Of a stretch of DNA of 22,617 bases, positions 13,713-22,617 are shown piece by piece. A program made the position numbers and the translations under genes. The notes beneath the pieces were generated by a model, which saw only the letters and a list, made by a program, of their open reading frames with translations, had not been told where the DNA came from and did not search any database. Numbering within the stretch: the first letter of the stretch is position 1; each line of letters begins with the position of its first letter. The stretch comes from Bacteroidota bacterium (lineage in GTDB: Bacteria > Bacteroidota > Bacteroidia > Chitinophagales > Chitinophagaceae), in contig JAEYOL010000251.1 of assembly GCA_023411775.1 (NCBI GenBank), positions 1-22,617 of the forward strand, written 5' to 3'.

Positions 13713-14537
13713 TCAATTCTTTTGGGGGCTATTAGCTGGGGTTTGTTTCCTGCGTTCTATTTGCCTCGCAATTTCCCTACCGGGAATGCTTTGCCGGGTG
13801 GGACCAAGCTGATCATAGAATTGTTGTAGAGAATCTAGCGGTAATTCATCCGCATAAACCCGCAATTGGTAGGCTGTGACGAACGACCGGGGAAAGCGGG
13901 AAAAGAAATCATATTCAATTTGCCTGATCCTTGCCCGGTAGGGTTCAAACCCGGTTTGTACGCGATTTATCTTCTCCTGGAGTTCCTGAAGCCTGGCCTC
14001 ATCCTTCTTTGCCTTTACCGCCTGCCTGTATTGGCGGCTCAGGTTCTGGTATTCTTTTGCCAGGGGTTCCATTTCCTTCTTTACAGGCGCGGTCGACCTG
14101 TCGAGTTCAACCTGCTCCATTTGCGTTTTTGATCCGGTAACAACAGCATTCTTGAAATTGTCTAATACAAGGGAGATTCTTATTTGGCGTGGTTCCACAA
14201 AAAAGCTGGTGAAATTGGGATCGTTCATATCGTGAGAAGCCACAGGCCCTTCGAGGAAGACCTTGGTGGGCTCTGAAATAAAACCCCGAAAACGAAATCG
14301 TCCATTTCTTATCTCTGTACTGTCGAGAATATGTTTGCCATTTTTATCCGAATAGATCAATTTGATTTTGCCTTTCTTCTGACCTGTGATCCTGCCTTTC
14401 AAAACAAAATTGCTGTCTTTGAATGTTAGCGCTCCCGTTTCTAACCCTCGTTGATCCTGGTTGGAGGTAAAAGGAATTGCTTGTCCCGTCAACATCAGGT
14501 GAAGGGAAAGCAGGACAAAGTAGGGTAGAAGGTTCAT
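13713..14537 (-). CDS. exported DUF4369-type protein lacking a thioredoxin domain
   Basis: The 274-residue protein starts with a short hydrophobic signal (MNLLPYFVLLSLHLMLTGQA). Residues ~42-140 match the DUF4369 beta domain that usually precedes thioredoxin in Bacteroidota TlpA/AhpC-like proteins (FVLKGRITGQKKGKIKLIY, then a RFRFRGFISEPTKVFLEG stretch). A long charged coiled region (140-210) and a helical end with FPRSFVTAYQLRVYADELP follow. In relatives a CxxC thioredoxin fold begins at about this point; here the protein stops with PANSPQKN and no thioredoxin remnant lies downstream. It is likely the second gene of an operon with 14545-15384 (7-base gap). Confidence 0.75.
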   Translation of the reverse strand: MNLLPYFVLLSLHLMLTGQAIPFTSNQDQRGLETGALTFKDSNFVLKGRITGQKKGKIKLIYSDKNGKHILDSTEIRNGRFRFRGFISEPTKVFLEGPVASHDMNDPNFTSFFVEPRQIRISLVLDNFKNAVVTGSKTQMEQVELDRSTAPVKKEMEPLAKEYQNLSRQYRQAVKAKKDEARLQELQEKINRVQTGFEPYRARIRQIEYDFFSRFPRSFVTAYQLRVYADELPLDSLQQFYDQLGPTRQSIPGREIARQIERRKQTPANSPQKN

Positions 14538-14544
14538 ATAGCAG

Positions 14545-15384
14545 TTAGTTTTCGAATGTATAGGTGTATTCGATCCTGCCGGTCAATTCCTTTTGCTTGT
14601 TGAAAAGCGCTTCTTTTGTCTTGAGTCCTTTTTCGTTGAAAATATAACGCCAGATAATATAATCAGGGCGACTGGTGGATAGCACTGACATTTTTTGGAT
14701 CACACGTCCCGTTTCATCATATTCAAACATGGTAACCGGAAGGAGTTTCTTCGTTTTCTTATCATAGCGAACGATATCGGTGAGCTGGTTTTTGTCGTTG
14801 TAATAATAATAAACCAGGTCCATCGAAACCCCGCGTCGATACAACTGCTCGTCGGCCACATTGCCCTTTTCATCAATCGTAAATCGGTACTCCGTACTAT
14901 CAGCCTGGTTGACCACACGCCATAGCCTGATGGGTTTGCCCGCATCATTGTATTGGTAATAGTGAGCGGTGGTTTGGGTGAAATCATTGAGCGAGTCGCG
15001 GGTCGTGTTTATAATAGATACGATACTTCCCCTGTTATCGTAATTATAGCGGGTTGTACTTTTTATATCGCGTGAAGAATCGCTGATCTCGATCAGTCGG
15101 TGCTGATCATCGAATCGGTAGGTATTGCGGCTGACCGACTGACCATTTCGGGTAGCGATCTTTAGGGTTCTATTTGGCGCGTCGATCTCAATCCTTTCGT
15201 TGAAATCGGTCGATTTTACACCCCGCTCATCAAACCCGGTGGCGGTTACGGTCCGCACTTTCTGGTTAATATAATTTTCCATCCGCTGCCCCAGGTCGCG
15301 GGCATCGGCAATATCATTGTAGAAGTGTTGGCAATAAACGGCAGAACTCAGGAATAAGGCAAATATCAGCAAGGTGTTTTTCAT
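14545..15384 (-). CDS. exported YD-repeat-like beta-hairpin protein
   Basis: The 279-residue protein begins MKNTLLIFALFLSSAVYCQ, a clear signal peptide; this start replaces an upstream ATG at 15558 that would add 58 unrelated residues. The mature part consists of regularly spaced strand motifs of the YD type: NTYRFDDQHRLIEI, TRYNYDNRGSIVSI, HYYQYNDAGKPIRL, YRFTIDEKGNVAD, VYYYYNDKNQLTDI, TMFEYDETGRVIQK and WRYIFNEKGLKTKE, about 20-25 residues apart. This resembles the shell-forming repeats of Rhs proteins, but it has no Rhs core or toxin tip. Function unknown. It is the first gene of a probable two-gene unit with the DUF4369 protein. Confidence 0.8.
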   Translation of the reverse strand: MKNTLLIFALFLSSAVYCQHFYNDIADARDLGQRMENYINQKVRTVTATGFDERGVKSTDFNERIEIDAPNRTLKIATRNGQSVSRNTYRFDDQHRLIEISDSSRDIKSTTRYNYDNRGSIVSIINTTRDSLNDFTQTTAHYYQYNDAGKPIRLWRVVNQADSTEYRFTIDEKGNVADEQLYRRGVSMDLVYYYYNDKNQLTDIVRYDKKTKKLLPVTMFEYDETGRVIQKMSVLSTSRPDYIIWRYIFNEKGLKTKEALFNKQKELTGRIEYTYTFEN

Positions 15385-15483
15385 TACTATTGAATTGGTT
15401 GGCCCAAAAATACTCGAATTATGCAGGAACGAAAAACAAAGGTTATATGTGAAGTTTATACTTATTTTTAGAAAAAAATTTTC

Positions 15484-16560
15484 ATGTCGCACCGGCCAGA
15501 GCGGAAAGAAAAGGATTGCCTCAATTGCGGAACGATTGTACACGGAAAGTATTGCCATGTATGTGGCCAGGAGAATACGGAACCCAAAGAGTCATTTTGG
15601 GGAATGGTCAGCCACTTCTTTAATGATATCACGCATTTTGATGGAAAGTTCTTTACAACCCTGCGGGTCCTGCTGACGCGACCCGGCTTTTTGTCGGCGG
15701 AGTATATGAGGGGGAGGAGAATGAGCTACCTGAACCCGGTTCGGATGTATGTATTCACTTCCGCGCTTTTTTTCCTGATATTTTTCAGTATTCGCAATGC
15801 CGACGAGGGTGTCAAAATATTTGACCCCGCCGGGCCGTTGACGGCTGCTCAACGAGATTCCATCCTTAAGAAAGTTGAACCCCGACTGGAGCGAATGCCT
15901 GGAAATTTTAACCTGCAGAAGCAGATCGAATTACTGAAAGACACCACCCGGCAAATAACGACACTCGACCTGTTGCCTTATAACGATCAGCAAATGTTTA
16001 ATACGATCGGGTATAAGTATAAAAATCGCAGGGAATACGACTCTATCCAGAAAGCCTTACCCGCATCCGAAAGAGACGGTTGGCTTCAGGGAAAATGGAA
16101 CAAGCGGATCATTTACCTGAACGAAAAGTATAAAAGAGATCAGCAGTCTTCTTTTTCAAAGTTCTCGGAAGTTTTATTGCACCAGATGCCATACCTGCTT
16201 TTTGTGTCCCTGCCTTTTTTTGCACTGATCTTAAAATTGCTATATATCCGGCGCAAGCAGTTTTATTATACCGATCACGGCATATTTACGATCCATTTTT
16301 ATATATTCAGCTTTATCCTGCTGTTATTTGTGTTTCTTTTTGATTACCTGAACACGCTTACAGGCTTGGGGTTGATGAACTTCCTGATGGCAATGACGAT
16401 TATAGCCTGGCCGGTATACCTGTTCATTGCGATGAAGCGTTTCTACAGGCAAAACGGGTTTAAAACCTTTGTCAAGTTTTGTTTGTTAGGCATCCTTGGA
16501 GTGTTCCTGGCAGCGATATTAATGCTGGTCTTTTTCCTGCTTTCAATTTTTCAAATTTAA
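15484..16560 (+). CDS. DUF3667 membrane protein with N-terminal zinc ribbon
   Basis: The 358-residue protein starts with a CxxC...CxxC zinc ribbon (Cys12, Cys15, Cys24, Cys27) with the DUF3667 signature CGTIVHGKYCHVCGQEN. It continues with the typical FWGMVSHFFNDITHFDGKFF and LTRPGFLSAEYMRGRR motifs that lead into the membrane. Hydrophobic segments lie near 88-102, 228-248, 262-285, 292-312 and 330-356. A polar domain of about 110 residues sits between the first and second. DUF3667 proteins are widespread in Bacteroidota and have no known function. It ends nine bases before mazG and is probably the first gene of a three-gene operon. It is divergent from the gene at 15384 across a ~100-base promoter region. 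Confidence 0.9.
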   Translation: MSHRPERKEKDCLNCGTIVHGKYCHVCGQENTEPKESFWGMVSHFFNDITHFDGKFFTTLRVLLTRPGFLSAEYMRGRRMSYLNPVRMYVFTSALFFLIFFSIRNADEGVKIFDPAGPLTAAQRDSILKKVEPRLERMPGNFNLQKQIELLKDTTRQITTLDLLPYNDQQMFNTIGYKYKNRREYDSIQKALPASERDGWLQGKWNKRIIYLNEKYKRDQQSSFSKFSEVLLHQMPYLLFVSLPFFALILKLLYIRRKQFYYTDHGIFTIHFYIFSFILLLFVFLFDYLNTLTGLGLMNFLMAMTIIAWPVYLFIAMKRFYRQNGFKTFVKFCLLGILGVFLAAILMLVFFLLSIFQI

Positions 16561-16569
16561 AAACGTACC

Positions 16570-17367
16570 ATGGAGAGTAGTCTGAGTAATGCATTTTTAA
16601 GGTTAGTGTCGATTATGGACGATTTGAGAGAAAAATGTCCCTGGGATCGTAAACAAACCATACAAACCCTACGACAATTAACCATCGAGGAGACCTACGA
16701 ACTCGCCGATGCTATCACTGAAGAAAACTGGAATGGACTCAAGGAAGAGCTGGGCGATCTCATGCTCCATATATTATTTTACGCAAAGATCGGAAGCGAA
16801 CAAAAGAAGTTTGAGCTCGAAGAAGTTCTCAATTCCATAAGCGACAAACTCGTATTTCGTCACCCGCATATTTATGGTGACCCTGCAAATGAAGGCAAGA
16901 TGGTAGAAGTCAGTGGCGAGGAAGAAGTAAAGCGTAATTGGGAAAAGTTAAAATTAAAAGAAGGAAAAACCTCTGTGTTGGGAGGTGTACCGAAGTCATT
17001 ACCCGCAACAGTAAAAGCGATGCGTTTGCAGGAAAAGGCCAAACAGGTGGGCTTTGAATGGGAAACCAGGGAACAGGTTTGGGAAAAAGTGGAGGAAGAG
17101 ATACGGGAATTAAAGGAGGTGATCGATACCGGCAGGCAGGATAAAGTGGAAGAGGAGTTCGGTGACCTTGTATTTTCATTAATCAATTATGCACGGTTTT
17201 TGCAGGTGGATGCGGAAAACGCTCTCGAACTAACCAATAAAAAATTCATCCACCGCTTTACTCAGATGGAAAAGCAGGCTTTAGCACAGGGCAGGGACCT
17301 GACTAAGATGAGCCTGACCGAAATGGACAGCATCTGGAACAGTGTAAAACAACAGCCGGATTCGTGA
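16570..17367 (+). CDS. mazG: nucleoside triphosphate pyrophosphohydrolase MazG
   Basis: MazG hydrolyses (d)NTPs to the monophosphate and pyrophosphate and is thought to clear aberrant nucleotides and lower ppGpp stress signalling. The 265-residue length equals that of E. coli MazG. The N-terminal motif CPWDRKQT (23-30) and the metal-binding EExYE (40-44) with ExxGD (59-63, EELGD) are intact. The second MazG half repeats the pattern with EEEIRELKEV and EEEFGDLVFSLINYARF. A conserved KLKEGKTSVLGGVPKSLPA linker separates the halves. ATG 16570 directly follows the DUF3667 stop. Its TGA overlaps the GTG start of the kinase gene, which suggests translational coupling. Confidence 0.97.
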   Translation: MESSLSNAFLRLVSIMDDLREKCPWDRKQTIQTLRQLTIEETYELADAITEENWNGLKEELGDLMLHILFYAKIGSEQKKFELEEVLNSISDKLVFRHPHIYGDPANEGKMVEVSGEEEVKRNWEKLKLKEGKTSVLGGVPKSLPATVKAMRLQEKAKQVGFEWETREQVWEKVEEEIRELKEVIDTGRQDKVEEEFGDLVFSLINYARFLQVDAENALELTNKKFIHRFTQMEKQALAQGRDLTKMSLTEMDSIWNSVKQQPDS

Positions 17368-20300
17368 AGCCACTCGTTAGAAATAATTTGATATGGAAAT
17401 TTAGTTTGCTACTGGCATCTGCATTTCTTTTCGTGCTTTCATTTGTGTTCAACACGCTCTATACGAGCCGTTCTTCGGTTGCAGAAGAGGTGAAAGTCGC
17501 TGAACGCTACCTGCATAAACATGAAAAAGACTTCCGCGAGTTTGTAAAAGATACTACCCTTGTTTTACGTCTGGTTGAGAATAAAGAATCGGTTGATAAG
17601 CTGGAAAAGCTGACCGGGAAAGGTTATGGAATTTTTTTATACAAGGTAAATCCCTCGGGTACGCTCACCCTTAAGTTTTGGAGCAACCAGCTCATTTTAC
17701 CACCACCAGAGACTTTTTGGATGGATGATCATGAGCAATTCATGCAGCTCTCCAATGGTCATTATCTGGTGATCAAGCGCAACCTGGTGGTCGGCGAGCA
17801 TACGATACTCGCTTATGCGCTGGTGCCGGTGCGATCGGATTTCTTTCTTGAAACAGAATACCTGCCTCAGAAGTTTGTATACAGCGATATTGCCGACAAC
17901 AGGGTTCAGATGAGCAAGACGGTAACAGAATTTCCTGTTAAGTCGCTATCGGGAGAAACGCTTTATTATCTCGACAGAAAAGCTGCCGGTGCCGTACCAT
18001 ATAATAACAAGCTGACGATTATTCTTCGGTTCAGCGGCTTACTACTGCTATTATTGTTTATACACCTGGTGGCGGAATCGCTGGCCAGCAGGAAGATTTG
18101 GAAAGGCGTGGTTTTCCTGGGACTTAGCCTGGTGGGTATCAGGCTCATTATTTATTTATTCCCTGGCCTGCTTAACCTGCGGCAGTTTGAATTATTTGAC
18201 CCGCAAATATTCGGATCCAATATTGTACAGCGATCTCTCGGAGATTTGTGGTTGAATTCCGCATTTTTTTGCTGGATCGTTCTTTTCACGTGGTATAAAG
18301 TACAGCATTTAAAGAATATTATTTCTCCACTTCCTTTTTGGATACGTGCGGCCGCCGGTGTTTTTTCGCTTTGCCTGCTGATCTATTCCACTTTCATCCT
18401 GTCGTCGGTGATCAGGAGTATTGTGGCTGATTCGAAGATATCATTTGATGTTACCAATTTTTCCAGCCTGAACCGGTATACCGGGGTTGGTTTTATTGTG
18501 CTGGCTACCTTGTCATTGGCCTACTATTATTTTACACAGCTTTTATTCCGGATCATTTTCCCGCTGTTCAGGAATAATATCTGGCTGGTATATTTCGCGA
18601 TCGCTTTTTCCGGCCTCGTTTACCTGAGTTTGAAATCGGGTGATCCGACCGTACTTTTCTATATACCAGTACTGGCCTGGCTGCTGCTTTATACCTGGAT
18701 GGTGAACAGGGACGGTGTAATCCTGAATCGATTCCGAATCAATATCGCTGGTATCCTGTTCTGGATCTTTATTTTCTCAGTTTCCATAGCGGCAATCATG
18801 TTGGCAGAAAACCGGAAAGTAGAGTGGGGCAAGCGGAAGTTTTATGCTGAGAAACTGGCCGATCAAACCGATCGTTCGAGCGAGCGGCTGATGAATATCG
18901 CCATGACCTATCTCGACAACGATTTCTTGCAGGAAAATTTTTACCGCTTTGCAGATAGTGCCAGCAACCGGTATATGAGAGATAGTATTGTATCGAGCAA
19001 TTACAGCGGTTACATCAATAAATACGACACTCGCATTTACGCTTACGACTCCTCGGGCAATGCTTTGAATAATGACGATCCTACTACTTATGATGCACTG
19101 AACACCATCGTGACGCTACAGTCGCATCCCACCAGCACCCCGGATCTTTTTTACTACGAAACCGCGTTTGACAAGTATACTTATATCACCCAAAGAATTG
19201 TAACTGATTCAGTGGGCAATAAACTCGGATATTTCTTCCTGATCTCAAATCCCAAGAAATTCAGTAGCGATGCACTTTTCCCGGAGTTTTTCAGGCAGTA
19301 CAAGGGGAATGATCCGGAAAATTCGCCCATCTATTCTTATGCTGTGTATAGTGAGAAGAAACTGACCCGCTTAACAAATCGTTACCCGTTCCCCACCCAG
19401 ATCAATGAAGCTGATATTCCTGTGAACCGCGAATTTGAACGGCGAACAAATGGGGAATTTGATGAACTCTGGTACAGGGCCAGCAATGATAAGGTAGTAG
19501 TGATGGCCCGTAAAGGTGATACGATCATCGAGTCCATCACTTTGTTTTCCTATATTTTTTGCTCCTTCCTGTTTCTCGTATTCTTTGTACAGGTATTGTC
19601 GCTGTTGCTGAAGGCTGTTTACGATCGGGAAGGTTTCCGCAATTTTTTCCATTTCAATATCCGGAACCAGGTTCACAGCACGATCATCTTCGTTAGCATT
19701 TTCTCTTTCATCATCATCGGTGTCGCTACCATCACATTCTTCAAGAACAGGCATAATCGAAATAATAGTGACAAGCTAAGCCGTACCATGCGCATTATGG
19801 TGAACGAGATGGAGAAGCGTATAGACAGCGAACATCCATTTGGTGCTGTTGCACAGTTTTACGATACCGTTTCAAACTATTCACTTCAGGACCTGATACG
19901 GGAGGTTTCAGGTATCCATGGTGTCGATGTTACTGTATATGATCTCAACGGCGACCTGCAGGTGTCTTCAGATGCAAATATTTATGATAAGGGGGTTCTA
20001 AGCACGAAGATGAATCCCGATGCCTTTTTCAGGCTTAGCCACCTCAACCTGGTGGAATATGTACAGGAAGAACGAATTGCCGACCTCTCGTACCTAAGTA
20101 TTTATGCACCGGTTCGAGGGGAAGACGGGAAAGCCTATGCCTACCTGGGAATTCCTTATTTTACTTCCCAGTCTGAACTCGACCAGGAAATATCAAACTT
20201 TATCGTGACGGTGATCAACCTGAACGCATTTATACTGTTGATAGCTGGGTTGATCGCGTTATTCATTACAAACAGGATTACCCGTTCTTTCTCTATTATC

Positions 20301-21119
20301 AGTGATAAAATGAAGGAGGTAAATCTTGGCCGTCTTAATGAAGAGATTGTCTGGAACAGGAACGATGAGATCGGTGACCTGGTGAAAGAATACAATAAGA
20401 TGGTGGCAAAACTGGAAGAAAGCGCCGAGGCCCTGGCCAAAACCGAAAGGGAAGGAGCATGGAGAGAGATGGCCCGGCAGGTTGCGCATGAGATCAAGAA
20501 TCCGTTAACGCCGATGAAACTAAGCCTGCAGTACCTGCAAAAATCGATAGATAGCAATCATCCCAATGTAAAGGAACTTTCAAGCAATGTGGCCAATACA
20601 CTGGTAGAACAGATCGATCACCTGTCGAAAATTGCAGCAGATTTTTCACAATTTGCCAATATCACCTATACCAATATCGAGCAATTTGACCTGCACGATG
20701 TATTGAGATCGCTAAAGGAACTTTACCAGGCTGATGAAAATATTGATTTTGTATGGCGGCCTGTGCATATACAGTTGATGGTAAATGCAGATAAAACTCA
20801 AATGAACCGGCTATTCACGAACCTGTTTGCAAATGCGGTGGAAGCCTGTGAAGGAAATGCCTGCAGAATAGTGGTGACAGAAGAACTATACGACGGACTT
20901 GTAAGAATCAATATAAAAGACAATGGTGAGGGTATTCCCCAGGAAATGCAATCGCGGATCTTCATTCCCAATTTCACCACCAAATCCTCCGGTACCGGTC
21001 TCGGACTTGCGATGTGTAAGGGCATCGTGGAACAGGTGAAAGGGAAGATCTGGTTTGATACCGAAAAAGGAAATGGTACAACCTTCCATGTCGAAATACC
21101 ACTAGCAGATCAATCCTAA
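17364..21119 (+). CDS. NtrY-like multi-pass sensor histidine kinase
   Basis: This is a 1251-residue two-component kinase. One membrane helix near the N-terminus (12-32) is followed by an extracytoplasmic loop (~33-210), then a block of roughly eight hydrophobic segments (~215-490), a second soluble sensor region (~490-720), two more helices, a third sensor region and a last helix. Then come HAMP (ITNRITRSFSIISDKMKEV), a HisKA box (VAHEIKNPLTPMKLS, phosphoacceptor His1042) and HATPase_c with N-box Asn1157, DNGEG from Asp1186 and GTGLGLA from Gly1210. All catalytic residues are present. The GTG start is supported by the 4-base GTGA overlap with mazG and the following basic-hydrophobic segment. 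No response regulator is encoded nearby, so its partner is elsewhere. Being coupled to mazG may link it to nucleotide or stress status; that is inference. Confidence 0.95.
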   Translation: MKPLVRNNLIWKFSLLLASAFLFVLSFVFNTLYTSRSSVAEEVKVAERYLHKHEKDFREFVKDTTLVLRLVENKESVDKLEKLTGKGYGIFLYKVNPSGTLTLKFWSNQLILPPPETFWMDDHEQFMQLSNGHYLVIKRNLVVGEHTILAYALVPVRSDFFLETEYLPQKFVYSDIADNRVQMSKTVTEFPVKSLSGETLYYLDRKAAGAVPYNNKLTIILRFSGLLLLLLFIHLVAESLASRKIWKGVVFLGLSLVGIRLIIYLFPGLLNLRQFELFDPQIFGSNIVQRSLGDLWLNSAFFCWIVLFTWYKVQHLKNIISPLPFWIRAAAGVFSLCLLIYSTFILSSVIRSIVADSKISFDVTNFSSLNRYTGVGFIVLATLSLAYYYFTQLLFRIIFPLFRNNIWLVYFAIAFSGLVYLSLKSGDPTVLFYIPVLAWLLLYTWMVNRDGVILNRFRINIAGILFWIFIFSVSIAAIMLAENRKVEWGKRKFYAEKLADQTDRSSERLMNIAMTYLDNDFLQENFYRFADSASNRYMRDSIVSSNYSGYINKYDTRIYAYDSSGNALNNDDPTTYDALNTIVTLQSHPTSTPDLFYYETAFDKYTYITQRIVTDSVGNKLGYFFLISNPKKFSSDALFPEFFRQYKGNDPENSPIYSYAVYSEKKLTRLTNRYPFPTQINEADIPVNREFERRTNGEFDELWYRASNDKVVVMARKGDTIIESITLFSYIFCSFLFLVFFVQVLSLLLKAVYDREGFRNFFHFNIRNQVHSTIIFVSIFSFIIIGVATITFFKNRHNRNNSDKLSRTMRIMVNEMEKRIDSEHPFGAVAQFYDTVSNYSLQDLIREVSGIHGVDVTVYDLNGDLQVSSDANIYDKGVLSTKMNPDAFFRLSHLNLVEYVQEERIADLSYLSIYAPVRGEDGKAYAYLGIPYFTSQSELDQEISNFIVTVINLNAFILLIAGLIALFITNRITRSFSIISDKMKEVNLGRLNEEIVWNRNDEIGDLVKEYNKMVAKLEESAEALAKTEREGAWREMARQVAHEIKNPLTPMKLSLQYLQKSIDSNHPNVKELSSNVANTLVEQIDHLSKIAADFSQFANITYTNIEQFDLHDVLRSLKELYQADENIDFVWRPVHIQLMVNADKTQMNRLFTNLFANAVEACEGNACRIVVTEELYDGLVRINIKDNGEGIPQEMQSRIFIPNFTTKSSGTGLGLAMCKGIVEQVKGKIWFDTEKGNGTTFHVEIPLADQS

Positions 21120-21151
21120 AGTAAAAAATCAGCAAATAAGCCGGAACGGTT

Positions 21152-22617
21152 CTAGAGACCTTTTTGCTGTCTTCGTTTTAGTAAGAACGTTTCGAATTGC
21201 TGCCTTGTAAAGCTGCTCAGGTTTTGCTCTTTGGTCAGCCCGCCTTTTTGCGCGGCCAGTACACCATATTTGATATCGTTGTAACCATCGACGCTATGGG
21301 CATCGGGGTTGATGGACAACAACACATTTTTTTGCTTTGCATAATCTATCCATCTCCAGTCCATATCGAGTCGTCGCGGGTGGGCATTGATTTCTATGGC
21401 AATATTGTTTGCTGCGCAGGTGTCGATGATGGTTTTATGATCAAGCGGATAACCCTTACGACTGAGCAGGAGCCGGCCCGTCATGTGACCCAGGATCGTG
21501 ACATACGGGTTGGACAGGGCTTTCATCACTCTCGACATGGCTTTTTCCTCTGTCATCTTTAGGTTGCTGTGAACCGAAGCGATGATGAGATCAAACCAGG
21601 ATAACACTTCGTCGGAGTAATCGAGGCTCCCATCGTTGAGAATATCGCATTCGATACTCTTGAATATTTTGAAGGGTGCGAATTTTTGATTCAATTCATC
21701 GATGTAGCGGTGTTGTTCCCTGATCCTGTCTTCCGACAGTCCCTTTGCGTAAGCGGCAGAACGGGAGTGATCGGAAATAACCAGGTATTCAAAACCGCGG
21801 TTGACGCATTCCGTCGCCATTTCTTCTATTGTGTTGAGGCCATCACTCCAGTTGCTGTGACTATGGATCACCGATCTCACTTCGCCGGGCTGGATTAAAT
21901 TTGGGAGGCTGTTTGATTTTGCCAGCTCAATCACCGAGGCCGTTTCGCGCATACAGGGTGGGATAAATTGAATTTTCAAACTGGAAAAAACAGCTTCATC
22001 CGTCTCGCCGTCTTTTGTTGTGAAATCATGATCAGGGAATTCTTTTTGAAACGCGTTAATAAATTCTGCTGACCCTGTAGTTAGGAAAAGTTGCTCTGCC
22101 AGGTTATTTCCACCGGTATATAGCCGCAGTTTGAGGCCGTTCTTTAATTTATACAATAGGCTGGATTCTGTTTCCTCCAGTAATTCAGGTGGCTGGGCGG
22201 TAATAAACTTTGGCTTGATCGCTTCATTTTTTTCCAGCACCACAAACTCAAGTTCCTCGATGGTAAGTTCCTGCCTGCGGTAAGCTCCCGAAACTGATAC
22301 GCGATCGGGACCAAACAGTTTTTTCAGGTAACCGTCAATTTGCGGAAAGATCTCTTCCAGTTGCGCGTACAGGTAACTACCGGCATGCTGCAGGTAATAT
22401 TCAATCGACTCTTGTACGTTCTGCTGTGTTTTTTCACCAAATCCTTTGAAAAGTGTAAGACGGTTTTCATTACAGGCATACAGCAGTTCTCCTACTGATT
22501 CAATACCCATTTCCTTCCAGATGCTATGAATTTTTTTTGGTCCCAGTCCTTTCAGGTTCAGCATTTCGATAATTCCGACCGGGGTTCGGGCGATGTACTC
22601 GTCTAGTACACCCAGCC
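21152..22617 (-). CDS. PolX-type DNA polymerase/PHP protein, 5' end beyond the window
   Basis: The frame stays open to the window edge (…LDEYIARTPVGIIEMLNLKGLG), so the start lies outside; 487 residues are present of a family that is usually ~550-575. Helix-hairpin-helix motifs GLGPKKI and FKGFGEKTQQNV mark the DNA-binding part. The polymerase palm is degenerate: where PolX has G-S-x-R-R...D-x-D it reads GAYRRQELTIEELEF, and the third Asp position reads LKLRLY. The C-terminal PHP phosphoesterase keeps its metal ligands: HSHSNWSDG, SDHSRSAAYAKGL, ECDILNDG, SVHSNL, GHMTGR, INAHPRR and NPDAHS. So DNA repair by nuclease or phosphatase action is likely but polymerisation is not. It converges with the kinase gene, 32 bases apart. 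Confidence 0.93.
   Translation of the reverse strand, partial: LGVLDEYIARTPVGIIEMLNLKGLGPKKIHSIWKEMGIESVGELLYACNENRLTLFKGFGEKTQQNVQESIEYYLQHAGSYLYAQLEEIFPQIDGYLKKLFGPDRVSVSGAYRRQELTIEELEFVVLEKNEAIKPKFITAQPPELLEETESSLLYKLKNGLKLRLYTGGNNLAEQLFLTTGSAEFINAFQKEFPDHDFTTKDGETDEAVFSSLKIQFIPPCMRETASVIELAKSNSLPNLIQPGEVRSVIHSHSNWSDGLNTIEEMATECVNRGFEYLVISDHSRSAAYAKGLSEDRIREQHRYIDELNQKFAPFKIFKSIECDILNDGSLDYSDEVLSWFDLIIASVHSNLKMTEEKAMSRVMKALSNPYVTILGHMTGRLLLSRKGYPLDHKTIIDTCAANNIAIEINAHPRRLDMDWRWIDYAKQKNVLLSINPDAHSVDGYNDIKYGVLAAQKGGLTKEQNLSSFTRQQFETFLLKRRQQKGL

Noticed and set aside
15374..15676. Plus-strand frame overlapping the DUF3667 start
   Set aside because: It overlaps the zinc-ribbon coding sequence in another frame and has no family features.
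21120..21170. Terminator between the kinase and PolX genes
   Set aside because: A GGTTCT/AGAGACC pairing before five T is weak and imperfect; not enough to call.

Overview
The window looks like Bacteroidota chromosome, most likely a Chitinophagaceae/Sphingobacteriia-type lineage. The evidence is family content: proteins with DUF2911, DUF4397, DUF4369 and DUF3667 domains, a YafY-like WYL regulator, many short lipoproteins with an L-x-(A/G)-C lipobox, an Rhs core of Bacteroidota type, and an NtrY-like multi-pass kinase. A good TAnnTTTG-type -7 element also fits. Genus cannot be fixed from sequence alone. No rRNA, tRNA, intact IS or CRISPR array was seen.

Left end (1-2450), an accessory island. 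An Rhs-core tip without the long upstream YD-repeat body carries a C-terminal domain with a complete metzincin zinc-protease signature, HExxHxxGxxH plus a Met-turn at matrixin-like spacing. A small lipoprotein gene overlaps its 3' end by 35 bases and is the natural candidate immunity gene. A strong terminator closes this pair. It is followed by a short primase-like gene fragment and two tandem perfect hairpins. Both island genes look more AT-rich than the rest of the window.

Middle (2449-15384), mostly minus-strand single genes with their own terminators: a WYL regulator, a small membrane protein, a THUMP/RlmL-type RNA methyltransferase bracketed by heptamer repeats, lipoproteins, a DUF1624-type membrane protein, an exported Ppx/GppA-like protein, a glycine-zipper lipoprotein, an RRM RNA-binding protein, a DUF2911-TPR protein, and a DUF4369/YD-like exported pair. 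Plus-strand exceptions are a degenerate GHKL-fold protein and an SGNH hydrolase.

Right end (15484-22617): a plus-strand operon of DUF3667 membrane protein, MazG pyrophosphohydrolase and a 1251-residue NtrY-like histidine kinase, the last two overlapping by GTGA. Convergent to it is a PolX/PHP protein cut by the window edge, whose polymerase catalytic aspartates are replaced while its PHP motifs are kept.

The most interesting items are the Rhs-metzincin/lipoprotein pair, the 7-base-period repeat arrays that abut or enter genes (3744-3806, 4964-4998, 9673-9742), and a gene-free stretch at 12172-12451 with competing stems and two minus-strand terminator-like hairpins that may encode an undescribed structured RNA.
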